DNA from: Semisulcospira habei
Taxonomy: Eukaryota > Mollusca > Gastropoda > Semisulcospiridae
Reading direction: 5' to 3'
Assembly: GCA_036245525.1 (NCBI GenBank)
Contig: BTPG01000003.1
Location: 156,901,080 to 156,965,079 of the forward strand
Length of the DNA stretch: 64,000 nucleotides
Under the pieces are notes generated by a model. The model did no database searches and was not told the origin of the DNA. It worked only from the letters and a program-made list of their open reading frames with translations. The position numbers were made by a program, and so were the translations under genes. Positions 30,991 to 41,892 of this stretch are shown one piece after another (the stretch's first letter is position 1; each line of letters begins with the position of its first letter).

Positions 30991-30995
30991 CTCGG

Positions 30996-31050
30996 AAACA
31001 CTAGTGTTTCCAAAGCGAGATTCCGAAAATGTCGCATTTCTTTTGCTTGT
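30996..31050. mobile_element. Right part of the hairpin repeat interrupted by LINE 2 and the LTR element
   Basis: GAAACACTAGTGTTTC, then CCGAAAATGTCGCATTTC and TTTTGCTTG, continues the repeat left at 26209. Together with 22830-22893 and 26173-26209 it forms one copy of the family seen whole at 31125-31255. Confidence 0.65.
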
Positions 31051-31124
31051 AGGTATATTTCTAATTGCGTATTCTTCGTAAACTGATTTTCGATAGCACT
31101 GCCAGCCTTCGGCGCAACATCAGC

Positions 31125-31255
31125 ACACTGACGAGCAAAAGAAATGCGACACTATTAGTCATCGGAAACACTTTAGGCTCGGTGCACTTTAGTGTTTCCG
31201 GCGATCTTTCCGAAAATGTCGCATTAGTCTTTTGCTCGTCGATCAGTATATTTGT
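31125..31255. mobile_element. Hairpin element, family G (intact copy)
   Basis: CTGACGAGCAAAAGAAATGC at the left pairs with GCATTAGTCTTTTGCTCGTC at the right. CATCGGAAACACT and AGTGTTTCCGG form an inner stem. A third copy lies at 31715-31812. Confidence 0.7.
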
Positions 31256-31429
31256 CGACGAGACTAACGGCCGCCGGCTAGCATCGGTACTTCTTGGCTG
31301 CAGGTGCGGTATACGTTTCCTTCTGGGAAGGGGGGTGGGGGGGGGGGGAAGAAGACTGATGAAGAAGAAGAAAACTAAAAAACTGAAAAGCCGAGACGTG
31401 AAATGATAACCGGTTTGCGAACACCTGGG

Positions 31430-31533
31430 CGGAGGGGGCGGGGAGGAGGTATACGGCGAAGGTGTGGGGGGGGGGGAGGGGCGGTATACGGCGAAGGTGT
31501 GGGGGGGGGGAGGGGCGGTATACGGCGAAGGTG
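31430..31533. repeat. Short tandem repeat, about 36-bp unit, three copies
   Basis: The unit GGGGCGGTATACGGCGAAGG plus TGTGGGGGGGG-like sequence is repeated three times, with the last copy ending GAAGGTGAGC. Confidence 0.8.
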
Positions 31534-31714
31534 AGCAATCAGTCCGGGTTATCCGCCTCTGAAAAATCAAGCATGAAAAATTTAAAGGTCTTCTCATATT
31601 TCAATTCTCAATTTCTTTTTTTCTCCGGCCAAACTGTAATAAATACAAACAATAGATTCTAATGACTGTTTCTCCTTCGTACTTTTTTCTCCAAAACTGA
31701 GTAAATATACCGAG

Positions 31715-31812
31715 AAGCCAAAGAAATGCGACATTCTTGTAGTCATCGGAAACATTTTGGCCGATGATTCCAGCAGTCCAAAAATGTCGCATTTCTTTTG
31801 CTCCGCAGTATA
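31715..31812. mobile_element. Hairpin element, family G (third copy)
   Basis: CCAAAGAAATGCGACATTC and AAAATGTCGCATTTCTTTTG are inverted arms. CATCGGAAACATTTTGGCC, then GATGATTCC forms the inner part. Confidence 0.65.
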
Positions 31813-32253
31813 TTCACCAAAGTATTCTCGGGGAGGGGGGGGGGGGGGGGCTTACCCCTTGCCTTCGTACGCCGGCTACTCAGTGTCGGCAACCGGCCGG
31901 CGTTTTCGTACTGAGCTGACCGTCACTCGAGGCACGAGCGGACTTGCCGCTCAGTAGTAAGTTCAAGATGCTGTGAGGTTACATCAACACGCAGTACTAA
32001 AAAGTTAAAGACAACTCCGGCTCCAGCGTGAGGAGTCCTTTCCTCAGCCACGGTCTAGATCGAGTCAAGAGGAGACTCAGTGCTGAAGAAACGAATTCGC
32101 CGGCCGTTTTCCCTGGCCTGGGCTTATCTCCGTCTATCCGCGACTGAATGTTTTCTCAATGTATGTATTAGTATCAGTAATCGTATACCGTCTGTTGAGT
32201 CAAGACGGTGTTGTTTCATATTTTATATGCTGCGGTTATTGTTTTGTTTATAT
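31813..32253. other. Spacer between hairpin and D1, nothing recognised
   Basis: It includes a G16 tract at 31835. No gene is supported. Confidence 0.4.
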
Positions 32254-32453
32254 ATTTGTTTTTTCAAAATACATTACCGATGGCATTACTATCTGGGAAT
32301 ACACTCTATTGCCTATAGATTTCAGCAAAATTGTGTGTAGCACACAACTGGGGAGGAGACACCGGGGATCCAAGCACTATGACCCCGGGTGGCCTCCCCT
32401 TACTACCCTATCCCGGCGAGCACAGGGCGACCTCGTCAGTTTCACTCATAGCT
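32254..32453 (+). repeat. D1 left inverted terminal repeat
   Basis: CGATGGCATTACTATCTGGG, ACACAACTGGGGAGGAGACA, CCAAGCACTATGACCCCGG and CGGCGAGCACAGGGCGACCT all recur inverted in 38394-38600. Confidence 0.9.
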
Positions 32454-32508
32454 CGACCGGGGACGGTCGAGTTTTTGCCTTTCTCCGTTCTACGGGTTTC
32501 AGTGGTTT

Positions 32509-35246
32509 TTGACTGTGGGCTTGAATTGGAGTCTTCGATTCAGCCCTGGACTCACTACATTCGTGGTTTTTCCTTTGACAATTGGACTCATTGTGACCTG
32601 TGCGCCGACCGGTTTACCGGCTCTGACTTGTGAGTTCACCCTTGGCTTGGCCTTGGGGTTCGACGACGCACGTGACTTGTGCCCGGCTGGTTTGTGCAAG
32701 GTGGACTTCTTCGCCGGCTTAGCTGGTTTAGGGCCTTATGGCTTCTTCTGTGACGAAGACTTGCCGCCGTGCGGGGACTTCCAGTGGCCGGTTGATGCAC
32801 TCGACTCTTGCTTGCCGTGTTCGGGCTGTGCCGCTTCGGACGGAACGTGTGATGGTGGCGCCGCTTGGACGGAAGACCGGTGTTCGCGCAGGTGGGACTT
32901 CTTCAGGCGTGACCGGTCCCCTCGCCCGCTTCGGTCTCCACGGGATCCTCCACGGGTGGACGTACTTCCCTCGGCGCATCGGGCTTTCCGGCCCACAGGT
33001 AAGTCCCCTTCTTGTACCGTTACCTCGCAGGTTCTCCCTCCCCTCTCCGAGTCTTCGGAGCAGGGTAGGCGAGTTTCGGAGTCACGCTCCCCACGCTCTG
33101 CTTCGTTAGCGCGTGGCTTGAGCCCATTTTGGTTCCCACCCCCCGCTCTGCTTCGGGCGAGCGGTCTGGGAGAGATGAGCGTTCGTCGGCCACCCCCGGC
33201 TCTAGGTCTCCGGAGCGGGGACGGGTGACGGAACGCAAGCATAAGCAAGAGAGTAAACGTGATAAGAAATGCTCTCGCTCACGCACCGAGGCTTCGGCAC
33301 GTGACTCGAGACCGTTAGTAATGCTGCCTCCCCGCTCTGTATTTTCCGAACGGGCAAGGCATGCTTCGCTTTCTCCCCCCCCCCCCGCCCGCCCCGTCTC
33401 GCCTGGGCGGGCCCGGGGTGTGGTTGACTCTCGCCCCCCACGCTCTGAGGAGTCGGAGCGGGGGTCGCGTGCACATGAAGTAATGGTCCCCTCCCCGCTT
33501 CGCTTCGCCTGAGCGGGCTTGGCGTGACCGTAGACTGTCCCCCCCCCGTCTCGTATCGACCGGACGGGCCCGGTGTGACTTGGACCCTCGCCCCCCCCCC
33601 CCCCCCCCCCTCGCTCCGAGGCTTCGGAGCTGGGGCAGCGGGCTCATAAATCGTCCCCTCCCCGCTCCGCCTTTCCTGAGCGGGCTTGGCGTGACCCTAG
33701 ACTGTCCCCCCCCCGCCTCGTATCGACCAGGCGGGCCCGGTGTGACATCGCGCGTCCTCCACGGTCCGACACATCGGACGGGGGGCCGCGTGCCCGGTAT
33801 TTGTCCCCTCCCCGCTCCGCCTTTCCTGAGCGGGCTAGGGGTGACTATTGGCGGTCCCCCCCCCCCCCCCTCGCACCGGTTCTCCCGGGCGGGCCAGGGG
33901 TGACCAGGCCACTTCCTCAGTATTCCGATCGCGGTTTGTCGCTCACGTCGGCTGCCGCGTGCGGATCCCGACTTCGAGGTGGACCGTCGCTTTGCCACGG
34001 TCCCTCCGTCGCCGCGGCGCGCCTCTTTGCGTGCGTCGCGGGCGGCTGCGTCTACCTCGCGCGCGGCGGTGCGGCACTCTCGTAGCCGCTCGCCCCTTTC
34101 GTCTTTGCCGCGAGAAGATCAGTTTGGAACGGACGTCCTCAGCCTTCATCCGTCGGACTCGGCCTCGGCGATCTTCTTGCAGGACTCGGCGGCGGGTTCT
34201 CCTTCCCGCCTTTTTTCCGCTGTCGCGTCGGCCTCCGCCTCGTCAGACGTTGCCGGCCCTTCGCTCGGATCACAGTCGGTCCACGCTATGGGTGAGGCTT
34301 CAAGGCTTATCGCCAAGTCCCTACCGCCCGACGTCTGTCCGCCTTCGCCTCCTCCGAAGAGACAGGCTTCGGCCATGGTCGACGCGCAGAGGCAAGTCCA
34401 GCGCCGCAAGTCCCTCCCGCAAGCCGGCTTCCGGGACCTCACCGATGCTTCTCCGCCCAGCTGCGTAACGACGCTTTCGGCGACACGGGATACTTTACCG
34501 CCGCTCGATCGCCGGTGGGAAACAACTTAAGCTTCCGCCAGGCCTAGTACGCTGGACACTCCCAAGCCTTCGCCTTACCTTTTCCAGCGGTGGATGTGGC
34601 GGCCTTACTACAGGCGGGCGGCCGCAGGCTCGTCCAGAACTCGTGGCCTCGGCCTCTCGACAGGATCGCCTCCTTAGCGCGGATCTCGCTGGCGTGCTCG
34701 GGTTTGGAACTGGCTACCCAGGCAGCACTGCAGTGCCTACAGGATACGTGGGACCTGGAGGCTCAGTCCCCGCTTCGTGACGTGCGGTCCATCCTGATAG
34801 CGGCCAACCGGTCCGCCTACCATTCTTCCGCCACCGCCAGGGCAGCGGCTGCCAAATGCGACCTCTGGAGGAGGGATACCCTTTTGCGCCTCTGCTCGGA
34901 CCTTCCCTTGTCAGTGAAGACCCAGCTCCGTCACGCCCCCTTAGGGGGTCCTCAGCTGTTCGGCGACACTTGGCACACCTTTAAGGAATCTTCCAAGGAC
35001 TTGTGGCCCAAGCCTGCATCTAACCCAGCCTCGACCCGCTTTCGCGCCCCCCGCACGGCGGGGGTCGTGCCCAGCGGTCTTTCAGGCCCTCCTTCTCTAC
35101 AGTCGGATCTTCACGAGGTCGGGCCCGTCCATTCCAGGCTACTCAGGCCGGCCCCGCCCCTCGCCCTTCTTGGCCCCGCGGTGCCCGTAGATCGGGCCGC
35201 GGTCGGGCTCTTTGACTCGCCCCCGCCTCCGCCCCCGCCTCATTAA
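32509..35246 (+). pseudogene. D1 gag-like protein (broken)
   Basis: The N-terminal part has PPCGDFQWPVDALDSCLPCS and GCAASDGTC, the same Cys-rich motif as D3 (DFQWPSDEHEFCLPCSGC). Tandem repeats follow. Later frames hold GEASRLIAKSLPPDVCPPSP and ELATQAALQCLQDTWDLEAQ, matching D3 gag blocks, and HAPLGGPQLFGDTWHTFKES. The frame breaks near 33512, 34530 and 35246. Confidence 0.75.
33020..33905 (+). repeat. Tandem repeats in D1 gag
   Basis: A motif of CCCCGCT(C/T) with a 10-15 base spacer and GAGCGGG recurs many times. From 33490 on there are about three units of 160-170 bases sharing CCTGAGCGGGCTTGGCGTGAC, then CTGTCCCCCCCC and GGCGGGCCCGGTGTGAC. Encoded peptides are rich in Arg, Ser, Pro and Glu. 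Long C tracts interrupt them. Confidence 0.75.
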
Positions 35247-35389
35247 TCGGGCCTCCCGTCGGCGGGCGGCTGTCGCTCTTCAGCGATCTTGGAGATCGCT
35301 GTTCCCGGACGACCCCTGGATTCTTTCCACCGTTACCGCAGGCCTGCAACTTCGTTCCTGTCGCCTCCGCCTCTTCGCTGAGCACCCTT

Positions 35390-36776
35390 GTGGACCCAGG
35401 AACCGCTAGACGGCACACAGGCGGACGCTCTGCGCGGGGGAAGTGGCGACCCTCCTCACCAAAGCGGCGACAGAGGTGGTTTTGCGGCAGGACTCTCCGG
35501 CGTTCTACAGCCGACTCTTCTAGCTCCCAAACCAGGCGGCAAGTGGCGTCCAGTTATCGACTTATCAGCTTGGCCTCGATTCAGGATGCTTATCAGCTTG
35601 GCCTCGATCCAGGATGCTTGGCCCCTCGATTCAGGATGGAGACGGCCAGGACACTCCGTGCGGCCCTCCGGCCGATGGACTTTGCGATCCGCCTCGATCT
35701 GTCAGACGCCTATCTGCACGTCCCGATTCATCCGTCGTTTCGCCGGTACCTTCGGTTTGACTTGGGGGGATCGTCTACCAGTTCTGCGCCCTTCCTTTCG
35801 GCCTCAACATCAGTCCGTGGGTGTTTACAAGACTGCTCGACGCCGTGATAGCCAATTTCCGTCAGCGCTCCTTGAGCCCGGCCTCCAATTACTTGGACGA
35901 CCTTCTACTGCGCAACTTGGTCTCCGCAGCCCTCCAGACGGACAGGGATGCCCTGCTTTCCCTTCTGCGTCGTCTAGGTTTCCTACTCATTGGGGAAATC
36001 CGTTCTTCTCCCTCTCGACGGTTTCTACATCGGGGGATGGAATTCCTGACCGACCTCAACCTTGCCCGCCTGCCTCTGGCCAGGCGACAGAAGATAGTCG
36101 ACTTAGCGACTTCGATGGGGATGGGATCCTCCTTCACCGCCAGGGTCTGGCTTCAACTCCTGGGCCTCCTCAGGGCGGCTGCGGACCTGCTTCCCTTGGG
36201 CAGACTTTATGCTCGGCCTCTCCAGCTACGTCTCCTTCTTCACTGGCGACCCTCGGGCGCTCTGTTGGATCTAGTACCTGTCACGCCTCGGGCTCGTCCT
36301 CACCTCGAGAGGTGGGCGGACCTCGCTTGGCTGGCTTCGGGGGTGCCCTACACTCCCCGCCGCCTCGGTGGTCTCTCTGTACAGAGGCGAGCCAGGCCGG
36401 CTGGGGCGCGCACCTGTTACCGGATTTCTCTCGGCCTCGGGCGTTGGCTTCGGGAGCTGTTCGGGAATCACGTCAACTGGCTGGAGCTGAAGGCAGTTGG
36501 ATTGGCATTCGACGTTGGCAGGAGACCTTGGCCAATCAGGACGTCCTCGTGCTCTCCGACAACTCGACGGTGGTGGCTTACATACAGAATCAGGGTGGCA
36601 CTCACTCGCCCTCCCTTTTGCGTTCTTCGGTGCCCACCCTGCACAACGTGAAGGCGGACGCCCTGTCTCGTCGCGGACAGTTGCTCCACACGGAGCGGTC
36701 CCTACGCCCGGATATTTTTCGCCTGCTCTGCTCTCACTGGGAAACGCCGCTAGTGGATCTGTTTGCCACCAGATGA
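35390..36776 (+). pseudogene. D1 reverse transcriptase and RNase H (broken)
   Basis: Three frames together carry the domain. FAIRLDLSDAYLHVPIHPSF lies near 35680. NYLDDLLLRN (35887-35916) is the catalytic motif with both Asp kept. LQLLGLLRAAADLLPLGRLY follows. RNase H blocks are a decayed TEASQAGWGAHLL, NWLELKAVG and VLSDNSTVVAYIQNQGG. A near-duplicate of GCTTGGCCTCGATTCAGGAT around 35570-35625 disturbs the N-terminal part. A TGA at 36774 stands where D3 has TGG (ATRW). Confidence 0.85.
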
Positions 36777-37140
36777 AGCAGCCAGCTCCCGGTCTACGTC
36801 TCGCCAGTCCTGGATCCACTCGCTTGGGCAGTGGACGCGCTCCCCATTCCTTGGGTCGGCCGGATTGCTTACGCCTACCCCCCGGCAGTCCTCGTTCCGA
36901 AGGTACTGCGGAAGCTTCTGGGATGCTCGGCGGTCCTCCTGCTGGTGGCCCCCTTCAACTGGACCAAGAGCTGGACCACGGACCTCCTCGCGCTTGCGAC
37001 GGACCCTCCTCTGGAGCTTCCTACCCCTTCCACGATGCTCAAGCAGCCCCGTCAGCGGCTTTTCCATCCGTGCCCCGTACGCCTCCGCCTACACGCTTGG
37101 AGGTTGTCCGGCACGCCCGCGCCGCTAGAGGTTCTCGGAT
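36777..37140 (+). pseudogene. D1 post-RNase H region
   Basis: Frames read YVSPVLDPLAWAVDALPIPW, IAYAYPPAVLVPKVLRKLLG and LLVAPFNWTKSW. DIRS1-type elements have a segment here that is sometimes annotated as a Dam-like methyltransferase. I see no clear methyltransferase catalytic motif and leave the function open. Confidence 0.6.
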
Positions 37141-38113
37141 GCAGCAGTGGCGGCAATTGCAGCAGCCCGCAGACTCTCTACAAGGAAGGTGTACGAAGGC
37201 AAGTGGAGGGTCTTTCAGACCTGGTGCACCTCCCATGGGCACCCTCCCACTAACCTAGCCTCCCACCAACTGGCGGAGTTCTTCCTGTGGCTCTTCGACG
37301 ACCGGGGCTTAGCCCCGGTCGCCATCAAGGGCTACCGCGCTACGTTCGCGGACATCTACCGTCACCGGTGTCTTCCGGACCCAGGCGCCTGCAAGGATCT
37401 GTCGAATTTCTGGCTCACTTTGAACTCCGACGTCCGGTTTCACGTTCCCTAGTACCCCGGTGGGATCTTGCCTGGGTACTGACGTGGTTGAATACGGACT
37501 GGTTGAGCCCCTCCCCTTGGCTCGGTTCTCAGACTTGACCCGGAAAACCTGTTTCCTTCTGGCTCTCGTTACAGCGTCCCGAGTCAGCGAGCTTCACGCG
37601 CTCTCGATGCTCCCAGCCTGTTTGCGGTTCGTTCCGACGGCTCTGCGCAGAGGCTCTCCGATCCGTCCTTCCTGGCCAAGAACCGCCGCCCGCGGCGGCT
37701 CCTCAGGTGCTAACGATACGGCCCCTCTGTGGAGCGGACCTCTCCCCTGGATCGCGGCAACAGGACCCAGTGCGGGCGCTAAAGATTTACCTGCGCCGCT
37801 CTCAGCCGCAGCGCCGGGGGCGCTCGCGCCGGGGGCGCTCGCGCCTCTTCTTACCTTGTCCGCGGGCAGACGCCACATCTCGGCCCAGATCGTGTCATCC
37901 TGGCTGCGGTGGGTGATTAGGTCAGACTACCTAGACCTCTCCCCACGCGGCGCTGAGCCTTTACAAATCCGGGCGCATGAAGTGAGAGCAGTAGCCACCA
38001 GTCTAGCCCTGGACCGCAACTGCTCGGTCAAAGATATTTTGGCAGCGGGTGGCCGGCGCTCAGACTCCACTTTCGCACGCTTCTACCTTAAGAGACCTAT
38101 CCGGCTGACGTGA
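37140..38113 (+). pseudogene. D1 tyrosine recombinase (broken)
   Basis: The N-terminal core-binding part (AAIAAARRLSTRKVYEGKWR, QLAEFFLWLF) and the catalytic part (TASRVSELHAL, IRAHEVRAVATSLAL, STFARFYLK) are in frames separated by a break near 37450. Catalytic Arg, HxxR and Tyr are recognisable, but VGWR has become AGGR, so the Trp/His position is lost. This enzyme class inserts DIRS circles by strand exchange. Confidence 0.85.
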
Positions 38114-38269
38114 CTCCCTGGCACGGGTGGGCGACATCTCCGCGGCCCAGCACTCCCTCCGAGCGCTGCTGGCGTCTTAGGCACATCATAGCTGAAATCG
38201 TCGGGAGTTCTCTCTCGAGGGGCCGCGGGTGGTTGGGTGTGGTTAGATACGGCACCTCCGCCTGTTCGC

Positions 38270-38383
38270 CATTCTCCCAGATAGTAATGCCATCGGTAAT
38301 GTATTTGAAAAAACAAATGAATTTTTTTCTAAAATGTATTTTTTTGAAAAATACTTACCGATGGCATTACTCGAATGGCCCTC
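38270..38383 (+). repeat. D1 internal complementary region
   Basis: CCCAGATAGTAATGCCATCG to GAAAAAACAAAT is the complement of the left end. GAATTTTTTTCTAAAATG to ACCGATGGCATTACTCGA is the complement of the right end. The two meet at AAAT. In DIRS1 this region templates the closing of the circular intermediate. Confidence 0.9.
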
Positions 38384-38393
38384 CCTCCTGCCC

Positions 38394-38623
38394 CGCTTGC
38401 CTCTTGTGGCTATGTGTGAAACTGACGAGGTCGCCCTGTGCTCGCCGGAAGGGTAGTAAGGGGAGGCCACCGGGGTCATAGTGCTTGGATCCCCGGTGTC
38501 TCCTCCCAGTTGTGTGCTACACACATTTTGCTGAAATCTATAGGCAATAGAGTGTATTCCCAGATAGTAATGCCATCGGTAAGTATTTTTCAAAAAAATA
38601 CATTTTAGAAAAAAAATTCATTT
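38394..38623 (+). repeat. D1 right inverted terminal repeat
   Basis: It is the inverted partner of 32254-32453, extended on the gag-distal side by CCTCCCTCCTGCCCCGCTTG. D3 and D4 have the same extra CCCGCTTGCC stretch. Confidence 0.9.
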
Positions 38624-39640
38624 TTGTTTAGTCACGTCCTTGTCAAGTCAGTGTCAGTGTTTTGCGGCCGGGGGGGCGGTGAGGCCAGGTTGGTTATAGA
38701 TTGTGTCAGCTGTTTTTTTTTTGGGGGGGTGGGGGCCGGGAGGCCGTGTGTCACTGACTGGGGGGACCACTGTGGGTATGCACATGTCAGTCATGACTAG
38801 TGAACTGTTCAAACTTGAAGACTGACACAATACTTCACAAATCGGTCAGTCCGGAGCCGCACGTCTAGTCCAGCCAGTCCCTGAGAACTACGGCCGAGCC
38901 CGGGCCGATCACCGAGTTAGTAATTGCTACTGACTCAAGTCTTTTTTTTTCCTTTTTTTCCGGCCGGCTTACCGCTCATCGTAGTTTTGTTGCTGTCTTT
39001 AATTCACCTCTGTTCTTCCAATATCAGTCAGCCGAGTGTCATTCACTTACTGTTTCGATGAATGTGCGGCTGTGCTAAGTTTATTTATTTGCTGAAATCC
39101 GCCCGCCTGGATCACGCATATCGAGTCGTGTGTACTTTTTGTTTATCATCGCTACACTTTGGGTCAGTCAGCTTTTCGGTGCCGGTTCAGTCTTGCGCTC
39201 ATTCCTTTCTAACTTAAACGGACAGCTGAAGTGGCGGGTACGCCCTTCCTCTCCCGTGTCAGATGGCCGCCGAGGTGACCGACGACTTAGATAAACGATG
39301 GGCCCGTTACATAGACCTTTTTTACCTACGTCAGCTGGGGGCAATTTCAAATTTGAAATGCTAAGTGTGACCGCGGCGGGACTGACTGTGACACTGCCCC
39401 GCCTGCGCCGTTTAGTGCGGCAAAACGCGGCGACACCATGGCACGTCAGTGTTGAATAAAATAAGCACTGATATCGCCGTAGTACGCACTCTCTTCCTTC
39501 TCTGCTCCGGCTTTTCACGTACTCGCGCAAGCTCACGTTTTGTTGTTTGCTGTTGACAGATTGTGCGGTTAGCCGGTGCGAGGGAACGGGAGGGAAAGGC
39601 GCGAAATCGGCTTATGCATATTCATACAAGTGACTCAGAG
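38624..39640. other. Upstream region of the zinc-finger gene, nothing recognised
   Basis: It contains G- and T-rich runs near 38715 and GC-rich sequence at 39365-39440. Minus-strand open frames here (for example 39168-39536) show no domain. It may hold distal promoter elements. Confidence 0.35.
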
Positions 39641-39870
39641 GTCAGCCAATGAAAAAAATCACAGAAAAACCTGATGATAAATTCCAACCAATCACATTCG
39701 CTCCCTTCTGTTTTGGCCCTTGCCCCTCGAAGATGGCGTCGTTTTGAGCGTGTGTAACCTACTTACACATTTTACTATAACGGTGTTATGGTGCGTGGCC
39801 AGAGTTCGGGACAGTGCGGGAACGTGTGTTTTGCTATGCTCTTTGGACGTGACATGCAACTATCAAGTCC
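39640..39870 (+). promoter_or_regulatory. Probable promoter and 5' UTR of the zinc-finger gene
   Basis: CCAAT boxes lie at 39646-39650 (CAGCCAATGA) and 39688-39692 (CAACCAATCA), about 180-225 bases above the first start codon. Both match the NF-Y consensus (CCAAT followed by CA or GA). A pyrimidine-rich TTCTGTTTTGGCCCTTGCCCC at 39705-39726 may mark the start of transcription. No TATA box is clear. Confidence 0.45.
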
Positions 39871-39912
39871 ATGCGAGATCGAGGGATGAACGAGGGCGAG
39901 GCGAGCAAGCCG
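39871..39912 (+). CDS. Unrecognised zinc-finger protein, first coding exon
   Basis: ATG at 39871 (MRDRG) and an in-frame ATG at 39886 (MNEGEASKP) lead to a CCG|GTAAGT donor in phase 0. The in-frame stop TGA at 39850-39852 bounds the frame upstream. Exon 2 also starts in phase 0. The exon is short, so the link to exon 2 rests on phase, the strong donor and the promoter-like sequence upstream. Confidence 0.5.
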
Positions 39913-40986
39913 GTAAGTTGTATTTGGTACAGGCGTTTGTAATCGTGTTTTGAATAGAGGTAGTAAAGCCGCCGCCCATGCGTGTTAGCCAACGGTATCG
40001 CACGGTATAGCGGTTCGGCCCGCAGCTGTAGCGTCGGTTGTCCTGACCAGGGCCACCATGACATTTAGAAAGACCCTCTGTTTCTTTCCAATCATGTCTA
40101 TGATTAGTGCGATTTTATATTCGTGTGCGGCTTAGATATAAACTTTCTTTGTTGCACTTTACATTGCCGTGGAAATGCTAAGCGTGTTTATAAACATTAG
40201 TTGTAACCGAGCCGGCACACCAGTCGAGAGTGCAAACCACTTGTTTTGCTCGGCAAAACCCGAACCCATGCAGAAATAATCGAACACTCAAACACACTTT
40301 ATTACATGCATTTTCAATTGAAAAACGTTTGTTTGTTTAAGTTAAGAAACTTTTTCGTCGTATATTTGGCAGTCGCGTGTGCTACAGTACATGTACCAAT
40401 GATGATGTCATCCATGTCCGGAAAAAGCAACACCTGCTTGATTTAGAGATGATGAAATTGGTCAGGCTAGTATTTGTGCGTCGCTTATCGCAGCCCGTCA
40501 TTTTCTTAGTTACAGGTTATTAAAGAATTTACTTGAGCTTTGTTTTTAAGTGACATCTGCCGGACTGCTTTTTTTATGTTCTAGCAACCTGAAGTGAAAC
40601 AACATTATCAGTCGTAGTTGAACGCCGTAGGTGTAGACTTGAAAAACACGGCGTCTGCTTTGCACGAAACACGACTTTCTTTTCTTTCACTGCGGCTGTT
40701 TTGGTTGAATCCGTGAAAATCGTTCGTTAATTGCAATCTTTTCCTGCCCCACCCGTTGTAGGTCACAGCCGGTTGAAGACGAGATAATGGCGTTTGTGCA
40801 ATGCAGCATAAGTCACGTGGATAAGCAATCTGACACGGGGAGGATGACTGACCTTGACAGCACAGCGGTTGTTTGGTTGTAGTTAAAGCACTGCCCACGA
40901 AACTTACGTTTTCGGCCTTGACCTTTTAAATCATTTTTTACATACTCTATTGACTGAATAATTTGTTTGGAGTTTCTTAAACAGGC

Positions 40987-41250
40987 TCAGAGGGATGGAG
41001 AAACTTCGAGCTGCCCGATTACTCGCGGGCGATCCAGTTTGTCACGGCCAATTTTTCTCACGGACGTGCCTCTCAAACTAGCGATAACCGCATTTTGTAA
41101 CTGGTCAGCAAGCAACAGTTGTTTCATTGTGTGTTTCCACACTTTTACTGCTTCTTCAGGTTTACATTGATCTGAAACTGATTTGATTTCTGTGCGTAGG
41201 TCATCATAACGGTACTCTGGCAGGTTTTCGGTGTGTTTACTGCGTTTCAC
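40987..41250 (-). CDS. Uncharacterised open frame on the minus strand
   Basis: The frame runs without stop and begins near KRSKHTENLPEYRYDDLRTE, continuing through CKPEEAVKVWKHTMKQLLLA to LEVSPSL. It has ordinary amino-acid composition, a Lys/Glu-rich helical look and no low complexity. It has no ATG of its own in the listed span; it opens with GTG and stays open upstream. I do not recognise it. It may be an exon of a gene on the other strand, a domesticated repeat or chance. Confidence 0.25.
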   Translation of the reverse strand: MKRSKHTENLPEYRYDDLRTEIKSVSDQCKPEEAVKVWKHTMKQLLLADQLQNAVIASLRGTSVRKIGRDKLDRPRVIGQLEVSPSL

Positions 41251-41831
41251 ATAATTTGATTGTGTACTTACTGAAAAACTGGCAGACTAGCGGAATACGT
41301 AGACGCATCACTCGACATATCCACACTTCAGAAACTGCAGAGTCGAGTCATGTTTACAACAAAAAAAAAAAAAAAAAAAAAAGGGGGGAAAAAAAGCGTT
41401 TTCGACGATCGCCGTTCTGTTTTGTTGCAAACTGACTTAGTTCAGTCCGGCGTAGGCCAGCACCGAATGTGTAGCTTACTGATTGTTGACAGCGCAGTAA
41501 ACTTCTGTACAGTGCATGTACACCGGCAGTGCACAACTCCTGATTCGCTGTACATACGCAGATTGATATCAGTTTCACATAACGTGTAGTGACCTCTCTC
41601 TCTCTAGTTGAATGTGTTACTCTTCCCCCCCCCCCTCCCCCGTAGATCTACTCCTAGTCTCATATATTTCAGAAACATCAGTTATTAATTAATGTAAATT
41701 TAATTTTGAAGTTAGATTTATTTCCTTTTGATGAAGTCTTGCGGCGTTTTTTTCTCCGGAATATACACAGTACCGGGCGCTTAAAATTACCCTCTCTACT
41801 TGTATCGCTGTTCACTTTTGAGTGTTCAGCA

Positions 41832-41892
41832 ACTAACCCTTTGCGTGTCGGTAGAGGTAGTGTCGCGATGATTCCTGTCGGAAAGGGTTAAG
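41832..41892. mobile_element. Hairpin MITE, family B, one arm deleted (copy B5)
   Basis: CTAACCCTTTGCGTGTCGG, then GTGTCGCGATGATTCCTGTC, jumps directly to GGAAAGGGTTAAG. Only the left arm and the extreme right terminus remain. Confidence 0.75.

Larger units (their letters stand above)
26210..30995 (-). mobile_element. Gag-only LTR retrotransposon
   Basis: Two long terminal repeats, 26215-27681 and 29740-30990, enclose 2.06 kb. CTCGG directly outside both ends (26210-26214, 30991-30995) is a 5-bp target duplication. The interior on the minus strand encodes a gag-like protein only; no protease, reverse transcriptase, RNase H or integrase is present. A purine-rich tract precedes the 3' LTR and a TGG-starting primer site follows the 5' LTR. 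This structure needs polymerase from a related element. Whether it is a distinct non-autonomous lineage or a deletion of a full element cannot be told here. Confidence 0.88.
32254..38623 (+). mobile_element. DIRS-like retrotransposon D1 (complete but decayed)
   Basis: Inverted terminal repeats bound the element: 32254-32453 (ATTTGTTTTTTCAAAATAC, CATTACCGATGGCATTAC) and 38394-38623. An internal complementary region lies at 38270-38383. Between them come gag, reverse transcriptase, RNase H and tyrosine recombinase in DIRS order. Many frameshifts and stops break all of these. As expected for DIRS elements, there is no clear target-site duplication. Confidence 0.92.

Noticed and set aside
39168..39536. 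Minus-strand frame of 122 codons upstream of the zinc-finger gene
   Set aside because: Basic, GC-driven composition and no recognisable domain; probably chance in a GC-rich promoter area.
39720..39953. Open frame of 77 codons on the + strand starting at 39720
   Set aside because: It reads through the exon 1 donor in another frame, without domain or support. The short ATG at 39871 fits the downstream exon phase.
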